A DNA stretch of 64,000 nt from assembly GCA_032718565.1 (NCBI GenBank), contig JAVGVS010000022.1, positions 1,775,501 through 1,839,500 on the forward strand. Reading direction: 5' to 3'. Shown here piece by piece: positions 36,236 through 50,099 of the stretch; position 1 is the stretch's first letter; each line of letters begins with the position of its first letter. Under the pieces are notes generated by a model. The model ran no database searches and was not told where the DNA came from. It saw nothing but the letters and a program-made list of their open reading frames with translations. Made by a program: the position numbers and the translations under genes. Source of the DNA: Distichodus sexfasciatus. Taxonomy: Eukaryota; Chordata; Actinopteri; Characiformes; Distichodontidae.

Positions 36236-38700
36236 TTTATAGACCACTAAATGCTCAATGCTTTTTTAACTGAGTTCTCAGAATTGCTTTCTATATGTAT
36301 TACTACATATAATCAGGTTTTATTAACTGGTGATTTTAATTTGCATGTCGACAATGCTTCTGATGAGAATGCTATGGATTTCATGCAGCTTTTACACTCA
36401 ATGAACTTCACATACATCACTGGAGCGACGCATGACTAGGACACACATTAGATTTAGTTATTTATTTCCGAAGGGAGTAAATGTAAACATCGGTCATGAA
36501 GTTGACATAGCAGTTTCGAATCATCAGTGCATATTTTTTGAGATTGAGAACCCTATTCCTAGATCAGAGTTAGAACCCAATTTCATTAAAAAACGCTATA
36601 TTAACGAAACAACTGCTGAAAGGTTTGCCATTGCTCTGAACGAACTGCCCGTTCCCCCTGAGACATTAACTGTTGATGAAAAGGTTTCTATTTTAACAGT
36701 CATATGAGAACTGCGCTAGATGTAGTGACACCAGAAGTAATCAGGAAAAAATCAGTTAAAAAAAGAAACAAATGAGTATTTACTACTGCCAAAGAGTTTG
36801 CTACTATAAAGCCGGCGTCTACGGAGAAAACTAAATTAACGGTTCATCTTGATGCTTTTAAACAGTTGATTTGATAGATTTATAAAGCAGTGCACAGTCA
36901 GAAGACAAAAGTATTCATAAGTATGATCAGAAATAACAGTAGCCCGAGAACTCTCTTTACGCTTTAATTAATCAGCTTTTACATTTTCCTTTCATCAAAT
37001 GGGCCTATCAATAACTCTATATATTTGAAGAATTTGCTAAAATTTTGATACAAAATTACTGATATTCGATCAAGTATGAACATTGGGCCCAATACAGGAT
37101 TTGAACCTTTGGCCTCAACACATAATGAACTCTTTTAATAAAATAAATGAAGTTGAGCTACATAAAATATTAAGTCGTTTAGGTAATGCCACGTGTTCTT
37201 GATCCTATTCCAACCTCTTTCTTTAAAGAAGTTATTAACAATATATTTTTAACAGTTCATTATTAATCAATCATTAGCAACAGGCATCTTTCCCGAAACA
37301 CTTAAAACAGCGGTTGTTAAGCCCCAACTTCAGGAGCACAACTTGGTAGTCTTAGTAACTGTAGACCCACCTCCAATCTACCTCTCATGAGTAAAATTTT
37401 AGAAAAAGTAGTTTTTAAACAGATAAATGACTTCCTCCTGGGAAACAAAATCTATGAAAAGTTAGAGTCAGGTTTTAGACAAGGGCACAGCACTGAAACT
37501 GCTTTGGCGAGGTGTAAATGATCTGAGAATCTCTAGGGATATGAATAATGTTTCTATACTTGTCCTCCTTGATTTAAGTGCTGCATTTGACACAGTTGAC
37601 TATGATATACTTTTAAATGGAATCTTAAGAATTATGTTAGTTTTAACAGGGATTGTTTTAAATTGGTTTAGGACATATTTAAAGGGAAGGCAGTATTTTA
37701 TTAGCTTAGGGGACCATGTATCAGGAGTATATGATATTCATTTTGGTGTACCACAAGGTTCTGTGTGGCCACTCTATTTGTTCTATATGTTGCCACTGGA
37801 GTAAAATTGTTGCAGAACATGGAGTCAGCTTCCATAGCTATGCTGATGATGCAGTTGTACATATCTGTAGAGACCAAAGTCCCAGTCACGGTAAATAAAC
37901 AATTGAATTGTCTACTTGAGCATTGTTAGCTGGATGAATATGGATTTACAGAAATTTAATGAGGGACAGAGGTAAAATTCTCATGGCTGGTAATAGACTA
38001 CAGAAAAAGTTTATGTAATAGTCTGGGGAAATATGGCTTTTTAGACTAAACCTGAGGTTAAAAATCTAGGAGTTATTCTTGATTCTGAGCTTACATTCAA
38101 GGCACACATTGACAATGTGAAGACTGCCTTCTTCCACCTCAGAAACATAGCCCGTGTAAGACCATTTCTTAGCCTGGGAAGATGCCAAGAAGCTGACTCA
38201 TGCTTTTATTTTCTCACGTTTCCTCCTTACAGGACTGCCTAAAAAAACAACCGAAAGACTACAACTTGTTCAAAATGCAGCTGCAAGAGTGGTTACTCAC
38301 GCCAGATGATTTGAGCATATAACGCCTATTATTTTTAGCAGACCTACACTGGTTACCAGTTTCTTTTAGAATTGATAATAAAATACTTTTATTAGTCTTT
38401 AAAGCTTTAAATGGACAAGCACCTTCATATATTTCTGAGTGTCTGACTGAGTATATTCCAAATAGATCCTTAAGATTATCAGGTTCCAGCTTGCTAAACA
38501 TTACAATGGCAAAATATAAGAAATATGGAGAAGCAGCCTTTTGTTTTCATGCTCCAAAGATTTGGAACAAGCTGCCCATAAATATTCGTCAGGCCTCCTC
38601 ATTATTATTTTTCTGGCACTAAAAACACACTTTATACTGGCTTTTAGTTAGTACTCACTGTTTTATATTTACGTATTACTTTTATCTCCTTTGCGTGGTC
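36236..38700 (+). pseudogene. Decayed non-LTR retrotransposon (LINE) ORF2
   Basis: Broken endonuclease-reverse transcriptase of a LINE. Visible pieces in order: endonuclease GDFN motif (36,329-36,340), RT block LSAAFDTVDYD (about 37,570-37,610), GVPQGSV (about 37,745-37,766), the YADDA active-site motif (37,839-37,850), and C-terminal pieces LHWLPVSFRIDNKILLLVF and FHAPKIWNKLP (38,350-38,580). These are the order and motifs of fish L2/CR1/Rex1-type elements; I cannot fix the clade. Frame changes and stops occur throughout, for example between GVPQGSV and YADD, so it is inactive. The 3' end lies at 43.6-43.9 kb after a nested insertion. It sits in the mdga2 intron in antisense orientation. Confidence 0.85.
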
Positions 38701-41700
38701 TGATTGCCCATATGGAAAAGTTTATTTAAAAACACCTGTGATTCTTATATGTTCCAACAGAATATTGTAAGGGACATATATGTTGCAAAAACCACATATG
38801 CAAAATGCATAATATTTATGTAGTTTCAAATACCGTATATGTTATATATGTCCTACATATGACTAAAGCCTTATAGATTTTTATGATGCAAAAACATAGT
38901 GAAAGAATGCTAATTTAATATGAATGTCCACCACATCTCTTGAGATGTGTATAAAACAGAGCAGATTACCAGTCAGTATAAGGCTGTACTTAACTCATGC
39001 CCTCATGCTCTTATCTTGGCCTAAGTGGAGCCCTATGCCTAGTCAATCATAGTCATACTGTATACTGATTTTTAGATGAAACACAACATTTAAACTACAC
39101 ACACAAGCAGGGATGCACCGACCGATCGGCCAGCAATCGGAATCGGCCGATTTTTGGCCTGATCGTGATCGGCTTATTCACTCCGCCATGTACCGATTTC
39201 AAGCCGATCTTAGCATCATGCCTGTCAACCCGCGCGCGATGGTGGCGATTCACATATACACTCCAGGCGTTTCTCATTCACTTTGAATGGGGTGACATTG
39301 TCTGCGGCGTCGCGTGATTTTTTAGGTCTTGCGTGATGTAGAAAATCACGTGGTGCAAAAACTAAAGTAGCCATAAAATGACTTTGCATAAAAAAATTAA
39401 GCGGTAAATTTCGTCGTAGCACAAATATGAAACTTCGAGCCTAAAATTGAAATCAGTCGCGGTTGCTGATAATATTAAATGCGAACTGTATTTTGCTCAT
39501 GAATGTCTTTTTCCTCTCGATAGTATTAAATGTCCTCGTAGCTAAAGTATTCTGACGGCGGCTTTTTGCTCAGTCAGGATTTCTGCGGTTTGAAAGGCAG
39601 GTTTGGCAGTTTGGGGCCGGGAGTTTTGACAGTTTTAAGGGGCAGGGGTTTGGCGGTTGGGGGCGGGGTTTGGACAGTTTAGAGGCGGTTTGGCAGCTTC
39701 TGCGAATCTATTGGCGATGGCTCCTGGTCTTGGCAATTGTTACACACTACAGACTGATTTGGGCAAGACGAAGAAACGACAGGTATGAATTCGCGCAAGT
39801 TACTGGTTTGTCAACCTTATAATTTAATAGTTAAGTCCTTACCGTTTAATAACCACGCAATCAATGGCTCCACACCCACTTGTCTGTCCCCAATCACCAT
39901 AATGCCGATGCACAAGTCCAATCACCAAGATGATCAGCCGTTTTTCACCAGATTGAGGATACTACAGGCTTCAGAAATCTACGATAAATCACCTCTGCCC
40001 CAAATACAGTGGTGATGACGATATTGATTTTTTGTGCGATACGATACCAATTATTTGCAGGATTTATGCTTCTTGAAATAGCCTTGATGTATTCAGAGCG
40101 ATGTTATTTACTAGTATTATACTTCTGTTTTGACACAATGATTAGTTACAACACCACTAGACTTTGAACAAACTGTTTTATTTATAACAATCACTTCTAT
40201 CCTTGCGCCTAGATAAAACTCTTGTTTATACACCAATAAATAGAGGGGGTCTGAAGATACAAAAAATACAAGAGAAGTACTTGCATTACTAAAGAGTTTT
40301 TTGTTAAAATAAAATAATAAAAAAATAAAATGTCTGTTTTCAAGCACAGAGTCATATCAACTTTTGATATAACTTCATTTAACTACAGTTTTATTAAGGT
40401 TTATAAAAGCTTTGACTAAAAGAAATTGTGAAGAATAATTGCTGGATAATGTTAATTTACTGAATAATATTTTACAAAAATATTGAAATATATTCAAACA
40501 AACAGTTTTGTTGCTTTTCTGATGTTATATCACAATTACATTTTGAAAAAAAAAGTTTTTCGTTCCTAAGATTAGATGGCTGTGCTGGGCTGTTTGCGAG
40601 GCAAACGCCGGTAAACAAACAACCAAAATGGAAAACTACGGGGCAGATGATATGACATAGACAACAGAGAAAAATTCAAATTTATTTACTTCCGTCACTT
40701 CATAAAGCTGTAAATTGTTTGGTTCAGCGCAAATTACACTGCGTGAGTTTGATAGGATTATCTTCATTGACTCTGTAGGTTAAATCTGTTCTTAGAGCCA
40801 AACTGCATAAACTACATATCTAAATTCTTTATGTAACACATCTAATTGTGCGATAGCCTTATTATTATGTTAAAATAAAGTTACTAAATATAGCAAAGCA
40901 AGTAAGTATACTTTACCTGTACTTGCATGATTGTTGTTTACCCTCAGGCGCCCTGCTGCAATGGCGTCATCGCGTGGTCTCAAAGCACCCACAAGATAGC
41001 AGCGTTGTCGGTGAACCGATATTACAAAACCGATAACCGATTATGTTAAATTGCTTAAATATGAGGAAAAATAACTGATGCGTCGATATATGGTCGGTCT
41101 CTGTACTACAATACCAAGTAAGCGTTACTTTTAAGGCGTTGAGTTACGGAGTTGTTACATTTCACGAGTTACATTTTATTTATTTAAATTTGAAAAAATT
41201 TGTTATGAACTCTGTATTTATATTAAGAAAATTAGATTTTGTTTTTGTATTTGCTATAGGCTGCTATCTACTGCCTCTCACCATAAAATGTATAACTAGT
41301 AAACAGGAAAGTAACTGCCATTACAAGTATAAAAAATTGACCATTTTTATTGTGATGTGTTAAGTAAACCTGTGGCAACTCTAATTTTCTGTTATCTGAA
41401 ATCAGTGTCGGAAAAATCGGCCGATCACACTTACAAAAAATAAATTATGAAGGAATAAATGAAAAATTGCAATCAATTGCATCCCTACTACTGGCATATT
41501 TGGAGTTACAAAATTATTTAATGCAGAAACAGTTACATATTTTACTTATGGTTTTCTTTCAAATCAACATCACCAGGTGCATTTTCTTTTTAGCAATTTC
41601 TATATCACCAGCTTTATCCACATTAAGTATAATATACTACTTTTCAAAATCTCAAAATTTATATAAAAAATAACCTTCTTCTCTTGAGCCTCATTAAGCC

Positions 41701-43576
41701 ACTTTTTAACCCCTATTTTTTTAACATGTTGACTGTTCTAGAAGTATGTTTGTCTCAGCTTTATTTACAATAATATATTCTGATTTATTTACAAACAACA
41801 ATGAATATTGCGTTAATATAGATACATGACCTTAAATATTACTGTATCAAGCTGCTCTTTTAATCTTTTTTGACAGTACGACTATAGAACAGCTTCTGCT
41901 ATACACAAATTTTGGTACCAACTAAGTATAGGTGATGTGATAATTATAATACAAGAAAGTATGACACCTTGGCTCTGCCATCTTTCAGTATCACCTTGTA
42001 GAGTTTATTCCGTTTCTTTAATCTTGGTATATGTTTGGCTGTGAATAGCTTTACTCATTGACAACTATTCTGTTATAGTACCTGCCATTAGGGGTCCTGG
42101 ACATCTAGCAATGCATGCAATGCATTCATATCATTTCGAACCAATGACTAATCCTTTTGGCATTAGTGTTGATGCTATCCTTTTATCTAGCATAATTCCT
42201 TACATGATGTTTCTGGATGTCATCATCATTTGTAAATAATTTTGTTTCGTTTGAGACATCATCAGATCTACAGTAACCGTAATCCTTCATTAAGGGCTCC
42301 ATTATTCTTCAATTGGAATCTAGTTTATGGTTCATATTTCGCGATCATAAGTTGTGGTGACACCAGGCGGAGATAGGCGAATAGGTGCTGGCGGACACTG
42401 AGAGGAGCTCGTCCTCGGTTTATGTACCTCTGTGGAAATTGATGGGGTATTTACAAGAAATGTATTGTCAGTTGCTCATTACCAATACATTGAATGTGAA
42501 ATTGTGACACTTAATTATGGGAATGTATTTTGTTGTGTTGCAAGCTCATCGATAACACCTACGGCTCAGAAGTTGATAGCGCTAATCTACATGTTTGCTA
42601 TAGCCAGTCATGGGGAGTTTGCACTCCACCGAACCGTGAACTAAAATTATAAATATTACCATCTTTTTGCACTGCAAAGCCATGTGAATATAATGTATGT
42701 GCGATATTTTATTATATTCTGTTCTGAACTGTATTCATTTTGAAGTTAAATTGTTAAAAGGGTGAATTGAATGTGTGTGAAACGTTTCACTGTGGTCTTG
42801 TATATTGTTTACATGAGCAGTAAATATTTATGTTGCCTTTCTTCCAGTTTTCCATGATTTGCCTTAAAAGACTTGTTGGGGGAATAAACCGTGCACCCGT
42901 CAAGAAACTCTTCACTGTGATTTACTTTGAGCAGCAAGGGCTGCTACAGCATCAGATAAAGCGGGCCTTTTATACGACAAATAAAAGTGTCCCCAAATTT
43001 ATAAGTCATTGACTGAAATCATATATAATTAGTACTCTCTTGACGCCATCTTAATATTGACTTAAATTATGTATAATAATTATATAGATTTATAGTAATA
43101 TATTGCTGTAATATAAAGGAATTAGGGGAGTGGGAAACACTTATAAAGTTTGAAGAGCAGGCACACAATTTCCCTATTAAAACAATATGAAATCTGTATG
43201 AAACACTAAACAAAATGTAAATAAATCCTATATGACTTTAATTAGATTAGCATACAATGCAGTATAAGAACTTTACATGATTTGTATATGAATATTAGTA
43301 ATTTCCTTTATTTTTTACTAATACCATACATATTTGCATACTATTGTCATGTAAAACTCATATAAGACTTCATACAGTATTCATATATGACCCAAAAATC
43401 CCCTACAAGTTGTATGTGTGCTTTTTAGTATGACCAGTGACCATAATCGGTCTGATTTTGCATAGGACATGTATTGGGCTTACATGAAACATAGAATGTA
43501 ATTCTGACCTGTTTAAGTAAGGAAGATATATGATTGCTTTATATGAATCATGCAGGTTTTTTTCATATGGGTGATT
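38701..43576. mobile_element. Nested DNA transposon with CCCATATG ends inserted in the LINE
   Basis: The left end reads GCCCATATGGAAAAG (from 38,706) and the right end TTTTTTCATATGGG (to 43,571). The ends form an imperfect inverted repeat: CCCATATG, then a CCTG-TGATTC-TATA-like stretch on both sides. TGATT flanks both ends (38,701-38,705 and 43,572-43,576), a probable 5-bp target duplication. Subterminal zones are rich in CATATG/ACATATATG. After removing the hAT-like insert at 39.1-41.5 kb about 2.5 kb remains, with only short unrecognised ORFs. No transposase motif was identified and I cannot assign a superfamily. Confidence 0.6.
39107..41489. mobile_element. hAT-like element with CAGGGATGCA ends
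   Basis: The left end is CAGGGATGCACCGACCGATC and the right end ATTGCATCCCTA, the classic short hAT-type terminal motif. GATCGGCC/GGCCGATC motifs lie just inside both ends. Other unstable-looking repeat pieces lie inside (about 40,010-41,110, with CCGATATT/ACCGATAA motifs), suggesting further nesting. No transposase ORF. Confidence 0.6.
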
Positions 43577-43898
43577 ATGTTCTTGTTTTAAGTGTTGCTG
43601 TTTTTGGGTCGCTGCATGTCAGGTCGTACCTGTCATTGGAATGTTCCTGTGGTGGTTGGAGGATGCCTTGTGGTTTTTTTATATATGCCTTTTATGTTAT
43701 GTTTTTTTTTGTTTTTTTAATATTTTAAAAATATTTTGTAATATTTGTCCTTATTGCTTGTTTTTACTGCTCTCTTTTACTGTTTATGTCTGCTCTCTGT
43801 AAAGCACTTTGAGCTGCATATAAATGTATGAAAGGTGTAATATAAATAAATTTATTATATTTATTTAATATTTATTATTATTATTATTAATATTATTA

Positions 43899-43936
<38 letters not shown>

Positions 43937-43937
43937 G
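43577..43937 (+). mobile_element. LINE 3' UTR and tail, separated from its body
   Basis: Carries the fish LINE 3' signature CTGTAAAGCACTTTGAGCTG (43,796-43,815) followed by AT-rich sequence and an (ATT)n tail from about 43,850. Orientation matches the LINE body ending at 38,700, and TGATT occurs at both breakpoints, so this looks like the missing 3' end of the same copy. Confidence 0.75.
43850..43936. repeat. (ATT)n tail of the LINE
   Basis: ATT/TTATT repeats directly after the LINE 3' end, typical of a retrotransposition tail that has expanded. Confidence 0.9.
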
Positions 43938-45390
43938 GGAGAGAACTCATTTTTTGGCTCATATGGAACCCTTCTTTTCTTAAACTTTATCTAAATTAAC
44001 TGCAAAACCAAGTTAATTATGATATCCAACCAACTTGTCTTGTAGGCTAGCCTGGGAAAATGAGAAGCTGAGGTGAGTGTTCATTATAAATATTTACCAC
44101 ATTATCATTTCCATACAGAGAGAAGGAGGATATATTCTTCTCACTCTTCCCAGTAGCTACACCAGAGCACCACGCAGAGCTGGCTGGCGTCTTAATCAAA
44201 TGCAGCGCGCTATCCCAGTGTAATCTATAGTAGTCATTATGAAGAAAACCCCCATCAAGCCCATCAAGCTGTCAACACTGGGTGTCACAGGGCTGGAATT
44301 AAATTCACCCTGAATGTGTGGCACTAATCACTGTCTCGGCCTGATTACATGCGGCGCTGGATGACCTGGGTGACATCTGCATGGCAACCTTCGGTGTAAA
44401 AATAGTCCCATTGAAGCAAAGATAAGCAATTCGCCTCCAGCTGCCGAAAACGGGGGGAAACCGCCAGGCCGGAGTCTTGCAAATTGTCATTCACCAGATG
44501 TACGACTAATGAGGTGACAGATCTGGTGGCCAGTGGCTTGTGAGAGGGGGAGCGGCTAGTTGGGGTTGAGATACGGAGGTGAGCTATTAGAGCAAGAGGC
44601 TATTACCTGACACTAAGCCCTGATGGGCAACAACGTTGCCATCAGCCCCTCAGAGCTGAGATCTAAAAACAGCTCATGGCAACATCTATATCTCGGACGT
44701 CAAGGTGGCTGAAGACGCGGACTTGTGTTCCCAGCTAAGTCACGAACACGCCTTTCTCCCAGGGCTAGATGGATGATTCCTCGTATTAAGACTGGCTCCT
44801 GAAATTGTGACTCGGGCAAAGGCAAGATTAAGTGTCTGTTCAGAGCAAGGTTTGGCAGAGCAAGAGTGACTTTGTCTAACGCTCAGATACTATGCAGCTA
44901 TCAGTTTGCAAATTAAAGCTGTCATTGCAAAGAGACTTATCAGCATAGCGTGGAATGTTCCATAAAGGAGCTCGGCAGGCAGAAATTATGTAATTCTCCT
45001 TGCAATTATGAATCCGGCAAACTGAAAAGACGGAGAAAACGGATCAATAGGGCCACATCAGCACATGTTGCAGCTACAATAACAGTACAACACAGACGTG
45101 ATAGAATTGTCAAATGTACTTCAATAGGGGAAGAAAAAAAGTGAGTCTATGCCCTTAATTGGGGGTGTTATTGGATGCAGTAGTTTTGTTCCATTATTCA
45201 TGTGCATGGATTTTGAAGTGTGCTTTTCTCTTTGATAATGAGAAATTCTTTTGAAGTTTTCCTCCTCTGCACTACCTGCCTAGGCTCGAGTCTATATCTC
45301 ATGGAGGGACCATTATGGGGGTATAATGATAAATACATTACTATAGCTGAAAGAAGTGTTAGAGTGGAACCAATAAATAAAATATTATGC

Positions 45391-45420
45391 AGAGAGAGAG
45401 AGAGAGAAAAAAAAAAATTC
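45391..45420. repeat. (GA)n plus poly-A tract
   Basis: AGAGAGAGAGAGAGAG followed by a run of A. Confidence 0.85.
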
Positions 45421-46329
45421 TGCATATGGGAAGCGCAATCCCCCCAGTGATCTCTGCAGCGAAAAGAACAGATTTCTGCTTCATTGGTCCACTTACTGGC
45501 TATATCTGCACTATAGTGCAAAACAAATAAAATGTGCTCTCTGACACATCAGAATTCCTCCAAAAGCAAGAAAAAAACAGCCTGTTGGAATGGCCTTCAG
45601 CATAACGGAACAAAACAGGCATAATGATACACAAATATGCAAGAACTTCCTCAGTTTGGCCTGTATATCATGTACATAATTACTGGTAGGCTACCGACCC
45701 CAAAACATTAGAACATTGAAATAAAGCAAGGACTAGGTTAAACTGTGAAAAGACAAAACAATGACCCTATGTATGAGTGAACACTCTGCCCTTAGAACAT
45801 AATGATGTGATACCAATAGACATGTCATAAGCACCACAAACCAGCTGCATAATGTTGTTTAGGGACCGTTTGTGCTGCAAGTTCAGCTCTGACCCATGGT
45901 GCCTGGACTTCAAATGACCTATGCAGGTGTCATATTGTATCTGCCTCCAATATGTTAGCAGCAGATCCTTTAGCATCTTAAACTCTACCAACCTTTATAG
46001 GGTCTGTTATTACTCTAGAAGGTTAAACATCACAAAGACAACAAAAGATAGACTTAGTGTACGTAAACTGCATGATATTTATAGAAAACTTTGACCAACC
46101 ATGTCAGATTGTGAAGGATTTGAAAAACGTTGAACAGATTTGTAAAGTCAACTGTAATGGCTCTATTTGAGAGTTATTGCAGATTTATTGTGAGAAGCTC
46201 AGTATGTACCAAAGGTATTTCCACAGCAATGCCTAAACCCAAGGATTTCTAGAAGCACCCTGCTCAGAGCATCTCACTGCCTTTGAAGGGTTCAATTGAG
46301 TTCAGTTCAGTACAATTGTATTAAATTTC

Positions 46330-46396
46330 ATTCTATTCTATTCTATTCTATTCTATTCTATTCTATTCTATTCTATTCTATTCTATTCTATTCTTT
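46330..46396. repeat. (ATTCT)n pentanucleotide array
   Basis: About thirteen near-perfect ATTCT units in tandem, the longest pure array in the window. Confidence 0.95.
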
Positions 46397-46924
46397 GTGT
46401 ATAACGTAACATACATTTTAACATAGGGTAACATGTATAGCTGTCTCAAATGTAAATATAAGCCTTCAAATAGTCCTGCTGTGCATTTAATCCTTGGGTA
46501 TATGGTGCTCACGCACCTGGACATTTGGATGACCTAAAAGAGAAAGTGATTTAATCAGAGCAGGCAACATTCTTCTATTCGCCAATTGTTCAATTCTGTT
46601 GGCCACTGTAGGTACCTTAGACAATGGACAGGCACCAACATGGTCATCAATGATACTGCAAGCTGTAATGCACTGTGTGGCCTTGTACCTTTCTATCAGT
46701 TGTTAAGGTTTGTTGCTTTTCTGCAAGATATGGCCAGGCCGCTTACTTGTGCTTCATAAGTAGCCACTGCATATCAGCCATCCCACAACCTGCTGTTTTG
46801 ATGCTTTGAGAGGCTCTGATACTATCACTAAAGGTACGCAAGCAAGGAAGCAAACAAACACATAAATAAATTATGCAATTATGATGCCTGTCGAACTAGT
46901 AGGTCACACTGCACATAAAATGTG

Positions 46925-47115
46925 TGGAGGCACCACAGTGGTATTAGTGACTGGAACCTTTTGTTGGTGATATAAGATTGGGGTTTCAAAGCTCAGGAAC
47001 CAGCGTTGGCCCTCTTAGCAAGGCCCTTAACCCCACAAAGCTCGATCAAGATTGTTCTTGTAATTACAAAATGGTAGCCGATCTGGACAAGAGGGTTTTC
47101 TAAATGCCAAAAATG
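46925..47115 (+). repeat. SINE-like fragment
   Basis: Contains TTAGCAAGGCCCTTAACCCC and GATCTGGACAAGAGGGTTTT, a combination common in fish SINE tails (AAGGCCCTTAACCC followed by GGATAAGAGCGT-like). No clear head. Confidence 0.4.
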
Positions 47116-48699
47116 TAATAGTAATGTTATTGTGGGTGGGATTTAATATTTTGCAGAAGTCACATTTAAACTTTGATTTTTATTTATGATCAACAATGAA
47201 ACACACAGAGTACTCTAAAGGCAGGCTGAATCAGTCTTACCACCACTCCATTAGCATTTAGAGAGTCTTTACTACCTCTACAGCAAAGTAGATGTAATGA
47301 AAAGAATCAAGAACAGAACAAACAAACCGTTTTAACGGTCACGTAATCAGGAACAATCATTACTATAGACAGACAGACGAGCAAAACTGGCAAAAACCAC
47401 TAGTGCAAAGCGAGAAGCCAAAGGACATGAAAACAAAGGACTCAGAATAGTAGCTGGCAAGTCAAAGATCTGTCAGAGCTTCTTTCATAGCTGAGATGTT
47501 TCAGTACAAAAAATACGATGATAAAAATGTGTTGCAAATATTTTTCTACACTCAAGAATTTTGTAATTATAAAAACTGCACATGCAATACAAAACATATT
47601 TGATATAGAACTGGCCAATTTATTATTTCATATAATATACCTAACATTTTCTAAAATACATGCTTTTTTTCTCAGAAATTACACAAATTACTGTTTGAAA
47701 TAAAATTTCTAAAATATCCTTCATGCTATTTATAGAAAGTCAGCTTTCATAGCACAGACATCTCTACCTTTAAAAAAGCAAGAAAAAGTCTAAATTACCT
47801 TTGTGGATTTTCTGTAGCTTTGCATGTGTGTGCATGACAGAAATATACAGAAGGTTCAGCAGGACACACTGGCACCTCTGCTACAGCCTCTACTCCACAT
47901 GCCGTTCTGCAACTCCCAAAACAGCCCTGAATAATTCACAAGGCGTTTTTCACCTGAAAGCCTCACTCAGTGTCTGTGACAGAGAGCGTGAGACGGAGGT
48001 TCGTGTGTGACAGAGAAAGCGCGAGTGGCGAGCATGAGTGTTTATATGTTTTTAGGTATTATGCACTCTTCTGTCTGGTACTGCCACAGTGTCACCTACT
48101 CAACACATCATCACTAAAACAAAATCCGCTTTTGCATAGCGGCTTTGAGGATTCAGCCTCTTTGCCTCATCATCTCGGCAGGGAGCACCATTACGGCGTG
48201 ACACACTGGTGAAAAGGATGGTCAAATCACCAGGCATCTAACACACTCACAATAACACTCTGGGACAGTGCAGTGTGGGGAGAATGGCAGCGCTGCTGCG
48301 GCGAGGACAGGAGCTCGATTGCGCTACAGCTGAATACAAGCGACGTGAAATCCTAATGACAGCATAGTACGTCGAATTCAGGATCGCATAAGACAGATGA
48401 GGGATGGATAAATAATCAAAGGCACTTCGCCATCTGTAGTTGTCCAGTTTGTATCAATACATTTAAAGCACACAGCACTGAACACATTCTCAGATTCGTG
48501 AAATGTAAAAAGGAAAGTAGTGCAAGTATAATAACTTCGAGCATAAATCACAAGTTTCACCATGATACAATATTATGTCGATTCAATGGATAGTGATTTG
48601 ATGTCTGCTTATATTACAAAGTCTGATATGATACGATTTTGAATTTTCAATTGAGGAGCCAGTGATTGATGTGAAATAATATCATATGCTGATTTAACA

Positions 48700-48892
48700 G
48701 CATATGATAGCAGTTGGTCACTGGTTTGACTCATGGATCGGTAAAAGTAGCATTGAGGTACTCATGAGCAAGGTACTGTCCTCAAGCACTGTTGTTCCCC
48801 GGTCACCGCCCATGTCAGCTGCCCACTGCTACTTCACGGTTGGGGTGTGCTGTGTGTTCACAATGACCAATAATCACTCACTTTCACTTAAC
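48700..48892 (+). mobile_element. tRNA-derived SINE copy, 5'-truncated
   Basis: Same family: box B-like GGTCACTGGTTTGACTCATG, TACTCATGAGCAAGGTACTG, and tail GTGTTCACAATGACCAATAA. Confidence 0.75.
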
Positions 48893-49189
48893 GCAATCAC
48901 ATCCATTCATATCAGGCAAATAAAATAGCATTTCACATTTTTAACACTGAGCTCAACCAGACACTTAAGTAAAAAACTACATTCTTTTTGATAAAAAATA
49001 GCCCTCTTCTTTAATATAAAGCGATGTTTACAATATCAATATGTCTGAATGATGTCTTGATTATAGATCAATGCTATGGGCTCACTGTATTGATGTGTCA
49101 ATGTAGGCAGATGTATCACCACTAATAATAATTATGGTGGTTTAAACAACATTTTGTATTTCCATTCCTTTCAAAATATTTTAAAGTCC

Positions 49190-49380
49190 CAAATTATGAA
49201 AAAAAACAACACTTTTTCTGTTTTTTGGACATCCATTTAGGTCTGTACTGCCTCTACACACACGTTAAGTTTGATAAACTGGGTAAAGAGCAGGCAAAAA
49301 TGCCTAATCTGAGAGACATATTTAGTGGAGCTCATAGACCTATTTTAACTTGTTGAAAAACCTTTAAAATATATCACAAT
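49190..49380. repeat. Internally deleted copy of the GGCCCCATATTAT MITE
   Basis: Shares CTGTACTGCCTCTACACACA, AGGCAAAAATGCCTAATCTG and CATAGACCTATTTTAACTTG with 58.1-58.7 kb, but the middle is missing. Confidence 0.6.
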
Positions 49381-50099
49381 ATCAGTATTTTAAAATCTTG
49401 GATGCAAACAAGCACACCGTAATGATTCTAGTCCCTGCACAGGCTACATGAAAACATTCTTATTTATATTTATTAGTGATTACTTAACTTGTCTTGGTGC
49501 CTCACATATTTTGCATTCTTCACTATTTTTTGGAACTAATTTATCCACCTCAAATTTCCGAACTCAACAATAAATCTGCAGCTTTTGTTCTCCCAGGCTC
49601 TTTCTCTTTCCTTCCAGATGCAAAAACACACACCTCACCTGTACATATCACACACACTTATTAATGTGAATGATCTGGAGGTGCAGGTGAGTGTGTAATG
49701 TATGTTTTTATCTTTTTGTGTCTGAGTTTAAGAGGAATCTTGGGACTCCTCCTAAGACCCTTGCTTAGGAGTTTGGTAAATCAACTGGAGGGTGGATAGA
49801 GTAAAACTCCAACTCATTATCTCTTGATTTGTAACTGAAAATCCTACCAATAAGCTACCACCAACTCAAACTCTAAAATGGGTTTCATGCTGGTCTTTAA
49901 AAATTGTGTGCACTATAGTCATTTACTACATTCTACATGGAAAAAGTAATAAATTGTGTACATTCAATATATCACTCAAACCAAATTTTGGAAATTTCTG
50001 TTACCAAGCTAGTGTAAGTTTTACCAATTCATTATTTATAGATTAGTTCACCCTCATCGTTTTCAAAAAGACTTAGAGATCAAGCTCTTACCACTCCAA

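Noticed and set aside
36236..38700. An active reverse transcriptase or retron
   Set aside because: Multiple frameshifts and stops separate the motifs, and the 3' end is displaced by a nested insertion.
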